DNA of 40,275 nt from the NCBI GenBank assembly GCA_050633205.1, contig JBOEGA010000131.1, positions 1 to 40,275 on the forward strand, written 5' to 3'. This stretch comes from CBDHHC01 sp050633205. Its GTDB lineage: Bacteria > Pseudomonadota > Alphaproteobacteria > Rhizobiales > CBDHHC01. Each line of letters opens with the position of its first letter. Within the stretch, counting starts at the first letter, position 1. A model generated the notes under the pieces. That model was not told the DNA's origin. It ran no database searches and saw only the letters and a program-made list of their open reading frames with translations. The position numbers and the translations under genes are program-made. Below, in pieces: positions 36,580 through 40,275 of the stretch.

Positions 36580-39500
36580 ATGCTGTACGAGCAGTTTCTC
36601 GAACTCTACCATGCAGGAAAATATAGTGAAGCATTGCCCGTAGCGGAGCAATGTGTGAAACAGGCTCGTGAGAAGTACGGCGAGAACCATTTTGAATATG
36701 CTATTGCGCTAAATAACCTTGCTGAAATCTACCGTACACAGAACAGGCTTGATGAGGCTGAAGGGTTATTTCAGCAGGCATTGCAGATTGAAGAAGTTAC
36801 TCTGGGGCCTAGCCATAATAATGTTGCGATACGGCTCTATAATCTTGCACGGTTACATGATGACCGGGGGCGCTATGATAATGCTGAAGCGCTTCTTTAT
36901 CGGGCTTTGCAGATCTGGGAAGCAAACCTTGGCCCTAATCACCAGCAGCTTGGTATTGTCCTCAACACGCTTGGCGAAATTTATGTGAAACAGGGGCGCA
37001 GTGATGAAGCTGTGTCTTTATTTGAACATGCTCTGGGGATTTGCGAAAACGCCCTTGGACGAGATCATGCTGAAGTTGCTTCCATTCTAAAAAACCTGTC
37101 GATTTTATACTACGATAACGGTTTTCCGGCAGAGTCGCGCCCGTTAATGCGGCGTGCGATTGAAATTGAAGAAAAACTGCTTGGCCCGCAGCATATTACA
37201 GTTGCCGAGACACTTACAAAGCTTGGCCTGATTTATCAGGCACTCGGACAGGTTAAAGATCTTGAAGAAGCTTTGTTGAAGGCTCTTAAGATTTACCAGG
37301 CCAGCTTTGCCGGAGATCACCCCGAGATTACAGCTATATACAGCAACCTTGGTGACCTTTACCTCCAGCAGGAACGTTTTGAGGAATCCCAGCCCTATGT
37401 TGAGAAGGCTTTCAATGCCCATAAAATGATGTTGGGAATGCAGGATCCCAAAACAGCGCTGGATTTGAAAAATCTGACTGAAATACAATGCCGGCTTGGA
37501 CAGTATGAACATGCCGAGGCTCAGTTTACTCATGTGCTGAAAGTCCTTGGCAAGACCTACGGCATGGAGCATTTCTATGTTGGTATCGTCTTTTTTGATC
37601 TCGGAGAGCTTTATGTTGTACAGGAAAAGTTTGATGATGCCCAAAAATGGTTTGAACGGGCACTGGGGATATTCCAGAAACATTATAAGCCTGACCATAT
37701 AAAGATTGGCCTGGTGTTTTATAATCTGGCTAAAATCTTTGAATACAGAGGCGAAGTTGATCAGGCGGGTTCAGCCTACAAGCGTTCCATGGATATTCTT
37801 GAGAAGAAAAAAGGGGCAAGGCACCCGCTTCTCGTCGAGATCATGTACAAGCTTGGCAAGATATCTCATGAAACGGGACGCTATGAAGAAGCAGAATCTC
37901 TCTACAAGATGGTTCTGAAGATTCATGAAGAGACTGTTGGAGCTAAGCATGGTTCGGTTGCGGATCTGTTACTGAATTTTACTTCTCTTTATGAAACACA
38001 GTCCAAGTATGAAGAAGCACTGCCACTTTATAAGTATGCACTCGACATACGGAAAGATCATTCAGTTGCAAATGATCCCAAACTGGCACTTGCTCATCTG
38101 AAGATTGCCAACAGTTACCAGAAACAAAGTAACTGGACCAAAGCAAATGAGTCATTCAGAATTGGTAATGATATCATTGCAAATTGTTTACGGAACGGGC
38201 AACGTCAGTTTGTTGAGGAACTGACAATTGACGGTGCTCCGATTGTTCCCTGGTCCTTTATTGAGCATTCGAAAACATTTTATGATCTGTCACAAAAAGA
38301 GCCGGATAAAAGCGAAGAGCATCGCAGTGAAGGCTTTGAATTTGCCCAGCTCGCCCATGCAGTTTCATCTCTGGCGGTATTTGAACGGATTGGTGATGGA
38401 TATGATGGTGAGGACCAAAGTCTTGCTGACCTGCTTTCAGACCGTATGGAGCTGATTACCAAGTGGCGGGGCAACTATCAAAACCTTCAGGAAACCCTCA
38501 CACAGGCATCACGCGAAAAAGACAAGATGGCAGAAGCTACCCAGCGAAAATTGCTGGAGAATATCAGTGAAAATCTGACCCATCTTGATAACAGCCTGAA
38601 AGAAGAGTTCAGAGACTTTAATGACCTGTTTACTCCTATGGCACTTTCCATTTCGGAGACACAGGGGCAGCTCAGAAAAGATGAAGCTCTTATCCATTTT
38701 GTATTTGGAAAAACGCAGGGGCTTGTATGGGTCATAACCAATGATGAAGATTACTGGTCTCCTTTGCAGATCGGTACTGACCAGCTCAATCAGAAAATTG
38801 AGAAGCTGCAATACGGCCTTGATCATAAGTTATGGCAGACGATGGGCAGTGCGACACGCGGCAAGGAGATACTGGATACCGAGTTTAACTGGGGTGATTA
38901 TTCACATGGCAATCCGCTTCCGTTTGACCTGAGTATTGCACATGAGCTGTATCGTGATCTATTTGGCAGTGTGTCTGAATATATTGAAGGTACAGATCTT
39001 ATGATTGTTGCACCGGAACCTTTATCAAGGCTACCGCTTCAGGTTCTGGTTACTGATGACAAGAAAAAAGGTATTCCTGAGAAATATGCGGAGTATCGAA
39101 AAGTGTCGTGGATGGGACAGGCACACAGTATCAGTATTCTTCCAAGTGTCTCCAGCCTGAGGGCCATGCGCGGCACACTTGAAATCAGTGAGCCCGGAAC
39201 AGGTTATCTTGGTGTTTGTGAAGCCTACCAGCCAGATAAAACAGATATGGCTGAGAAAAAAGAGCCTGTTGTCAAACCTGAAGATGATGATCAAGACGCA
39301 CCGGCAGAACAACCTAAAAAATCTTCATTAGCCCGTATGGCAAACTTCTCAAGAGGCGTTCTGATTGACTCAAATCTTTTGCGCTATGAAATTCCGGAGC
39401 CCAGCGCAGAAGAAGAGATGCGAAAAGTTTCCAGAGCCTTTGATGCAGGTGACAAAGAATTTGTTACTGGCGATGATGTATCCGTATCCAAATTCCGGGA

Positions 39501-40008
39501 AATGGATCAGGATGGCTTGCTGAGAAATTATGGTGTTCTGCACTTTGCTGCCAATGTGGTTACCTCCTATAAAGATCAGTATCTGTTTGAACCTGCAATC
39601 CAGTTAAAGAATGCGGAAGAAGGGACTTTACTTAATATTGAAGAGGCCTTTCTCAAGGCGTCGGATATTGCACAGATGCATTTTAATGCTGACTGGGTCT
39701 TACTACCGGCCGCCCATACCGCTATTAATGTGGATACTGATATCAGATATGTTAACTCACTTTCGCGCGCCTTTTTCTTTTCCGGGGCGCAGACATTGCT
39801 ATTCAATATGTGGGAAGTGAATGCCGAGACGGGTGGTAAACTTCAGAGAGAGATGTTCAGTGTGTTGAAAAACTCTCCTGAAATCGGACGTTCGACAGCT
39901 CTGCGTGAAGCAATCTCCAACCTGCTTCAGGATAAATCCAGACCGTGGAATCCGCACCCTTCAACCTGGGGTGCCTATGTTGTCATTGGTGAGGCTTCTG
40001 CTGTTTAG
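36580..40008 (+). CDS. TPR-CHAT protein with both catalytic residues replaced
   Basis: This is a 1142-residue cytoplasmic protein. Residues about 1-530 hold around twelve TPR units of the 42-residue type (AxxLNNLAxIYxxQxRxDEAExLFxQALxIxExxLG), which form a protein-binding superhelix. A helical linker (about 540-690, in part coiled coil) leads to a C-terminal CHAT domain (about 695-1142), a caspase-like fold. Active CHAT proteases have His in an HxATHG-like site and Cys in an LSACxT-like site. Here the first is HFAANVV (His988 kept, catalytic His replaced by Asn992) and the second is LLPAAHTA (Cys replaced by Ala1045). The domain ends normally with FSGAQTLLFNMWEV and HPSTWGAYVVIGE. A disordered, charged insert lies at about 885-915. 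The fold looks intact while catalysis is unlikely. The start has only a weak ribosome site. Confidence 0.9.
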   Translation: MLYEQFLELYHAGKYSEALPVAEQCVKQAREKYGENHFEYAIALNNLAEIYRTQNRLDEAEGLFQQALQIEEVTLGPSHNNVAIRLYNLARLHDDRGRYDNAEALLYRALQIWEANLGPNHQQLGIVLNTLGEIYVKQGRSDEAVSLFEHALGICENALGRDHAEVASILKNLSILYYDNGFPAESRPLMRRAIEIEEKLLGPQHITVAETLTKLGLIYQALGQVKDLEEALLKALKIYQASFAGDHPEITAIYSNLGDLYLQQERFEESQPYVEKAFNAHKMMLGMQDPKTALDLKNLTEIQCRLGQYEHAEAQFTHVLKVLGKTYGMEHFYVGIVFFDLGELYVVQEKFDDAQKWFERALGIFQKHYKPDHIKIGLVFYNLAKIFEYRGEVDQAGSAYKRSMDILEKKKGARHPLLVEIMYKLGKISHETGRYEEAESLYKMVLKIHEETVGAKHGSVADLLLNFTSLYETQSKYEEALPLYKYALDIRKDHSVANDPKLALAHLKIANSYQKQSNWTKANESFRIGNDIIANCLRNGQRQFVEELTIDGAPIVPWSFIEHSKTFYDLSQKEPDKSEEHRSEGFEFAQLAHAVSSLAVFERIGDGYDGEDQSLADLLSDRMELITKWRGNYQNLQETLTQASREKDKMAEATQRKLLENISENLTHLDNSLKEEFRDFNDLFTPMALSISETQGQLRKDEALIHFVFGKTQGLVWVITNDEDYWSPLQIGTDQLNQKIEKLQYGLDHKLWQTMGSATRGKEILDTEFNWGDYSHGNPLPFDLSIAHELYRDLFGSVSEYIEGTDLMIVAPEPLSRLPLQVLVTDDKKKGIPEKYAEYRKVSWMGQAHSISILPSVSSLRAMRGTLEISEPGTGYLGVCEAYQPDKTDMAEKKEPVVKPEDDDQDAPAEQPKKSSLARMANFSRGVLIDSNLLRYEIPEPSAEEEMRKVSRAFDAGDKEFVTGDDVSVSKFREMDQDGLLRNYGVLHFAANVVTSYKDQYLFEPAIQLKNAEEGTLLNIEEAFLKASDIAQMHFNADWVLLPAAHTAINVDTDIRYVNSLSRAFFFSGAQTLLFNMWEVNAETGGKLQREMFSVLKNSPEIGRSTALREAISNLLQDKSRPWNPHPSTWGAYVVIGEASAV

Positions 40009-40036
40009 GTGGTATTTTGGTAATGCCAAATGCCAG

Positions 40037-40181
40037 TCACCCCCTTCGCCTGCGCTACGCTTCGGCACTTCCCCGTCAAGGGGGAAGGAAGAAAAGAAAT
40101 TCTTTAACTCACTGAATTAACGGCATATTTCCCTCTTCCCCCTTGACGGGGGAAGTACCCACGGAGTGGGGGATGGGGTGA
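40037..40181. repeat. Long imperfect palindrome with nested hairpins (MITE- or REP-like)
   Basis: The ends are TCACCCC and GGGGTGA, and the two arms match imperfectly over about 55 bp each around an AT-rich centre. Each arm has its own hairpin: CTTCCCC-GTCAAG-GGGGAAG at 40068-40087, and CTTCCCCC-TTGACG-GGGGGAAG at 40135-40155. It lies just after the TPR-CHAT stop codon, as expected of a dispersed intergenic palindromic element. No target-site duplication was established. A transcript through it would fold strongly, so it may also protect or end the mRNA. Confidence 0.75.
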
Positions 40182-40275
40182 AGAGCCACACGATAAACCT
40201 TTACCTGTGGTACTATTCTCTGGCGCAAAAAAAACTTATCCCCCTCCCCAAATCCTCCCATATACTCCTGCTCAT

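Noticed and set aside
40197..40275. Possible start of a minus-strand gene at the right edge
   Set aside because: The frame from the terminal ATG closes after about 19 codons and has no coding features.

Overview
The window looks like a piece of the chromosome of a free-living, motile alphaproteobacterium of modest G+C content. This is inferred from three things: the ubiE-ubiB-coaBC-moeB run diverging from mutM, the alphaproteobacterial style of the chemotaxis genes (CheY followed by a CheZ-type phosphatase, and a TipF-like EAL protein), and secreted domain types common in that class. No rRNA, tRNA, integrase, transposase or CRISPR array was recognised. Species cannot be named from this sequence alone.

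Layout. (1) 1-3750: the 3' part of a HEAT-repeat gene, a TetR-family regulator, a family I.3 RTX lipase and three tandem copies of a 116-bp hairpin-rich repeat. (2) 3751-11053: motility and signalling genes. They are a soluble chemoreceptor with four tandem PAS domains, a TipF-like degenerate EAL protein, acylphosphatase, a small membrane protein, and a cheY-cheZ pair. (3) 11426-15596: ribF, an NfeD-type membrane protease with its partner slipin, and a periplasmic solute-binding-like protein. (4) 15604-24584: a membrane histidine kinase, then housekeeping genes (moeB, coaBC, ubiB, ubiE on the minus strand; mutM, an enoyl-CoA hydratase and fmt on the plus strand). (5) 24766-28777: four soluble two-component genes (REC-kinase, PAS-PAS-kinase, lone receiver, short kinase) with no DNA-binding output. 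(6) 28858-40008: about 11 kb of co-directional, mostly unrecognised genes. They include several secreted proteins, a 671-residue four-helix membrane protein, a degenerate phospholipase-D-like protein and a 1142-residue TPR-CHAT protein.

The most unusual part is the last block. The TPR-CHAT protein keeps the fold landmarks of a caspase-like CHAT domain, but both catalytic positions are replaced (His by Asn992, Cys by Ala1045). The PLD-like protein upstream keeps the His and Asn of the HKD motif but has lost its Lys and Asp. Two enzyme-derived pseudo-domains beside membrane and exported proteins suggest a scaffold or sensing module at the cell envelope. That is inference; the genes are separated by gaps of roughly 60-250 bp and are not shown to be one operon.

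The minus-strand housekeeping genes are tightly packed (ubiE-ubiB 16 bp, coaBC-moeB 13 bp). The chemoreceptor, CheY and CheZ would act together on the flagellar motor. The four soluble kinase and receiver genes could exchange phosphate with one another.
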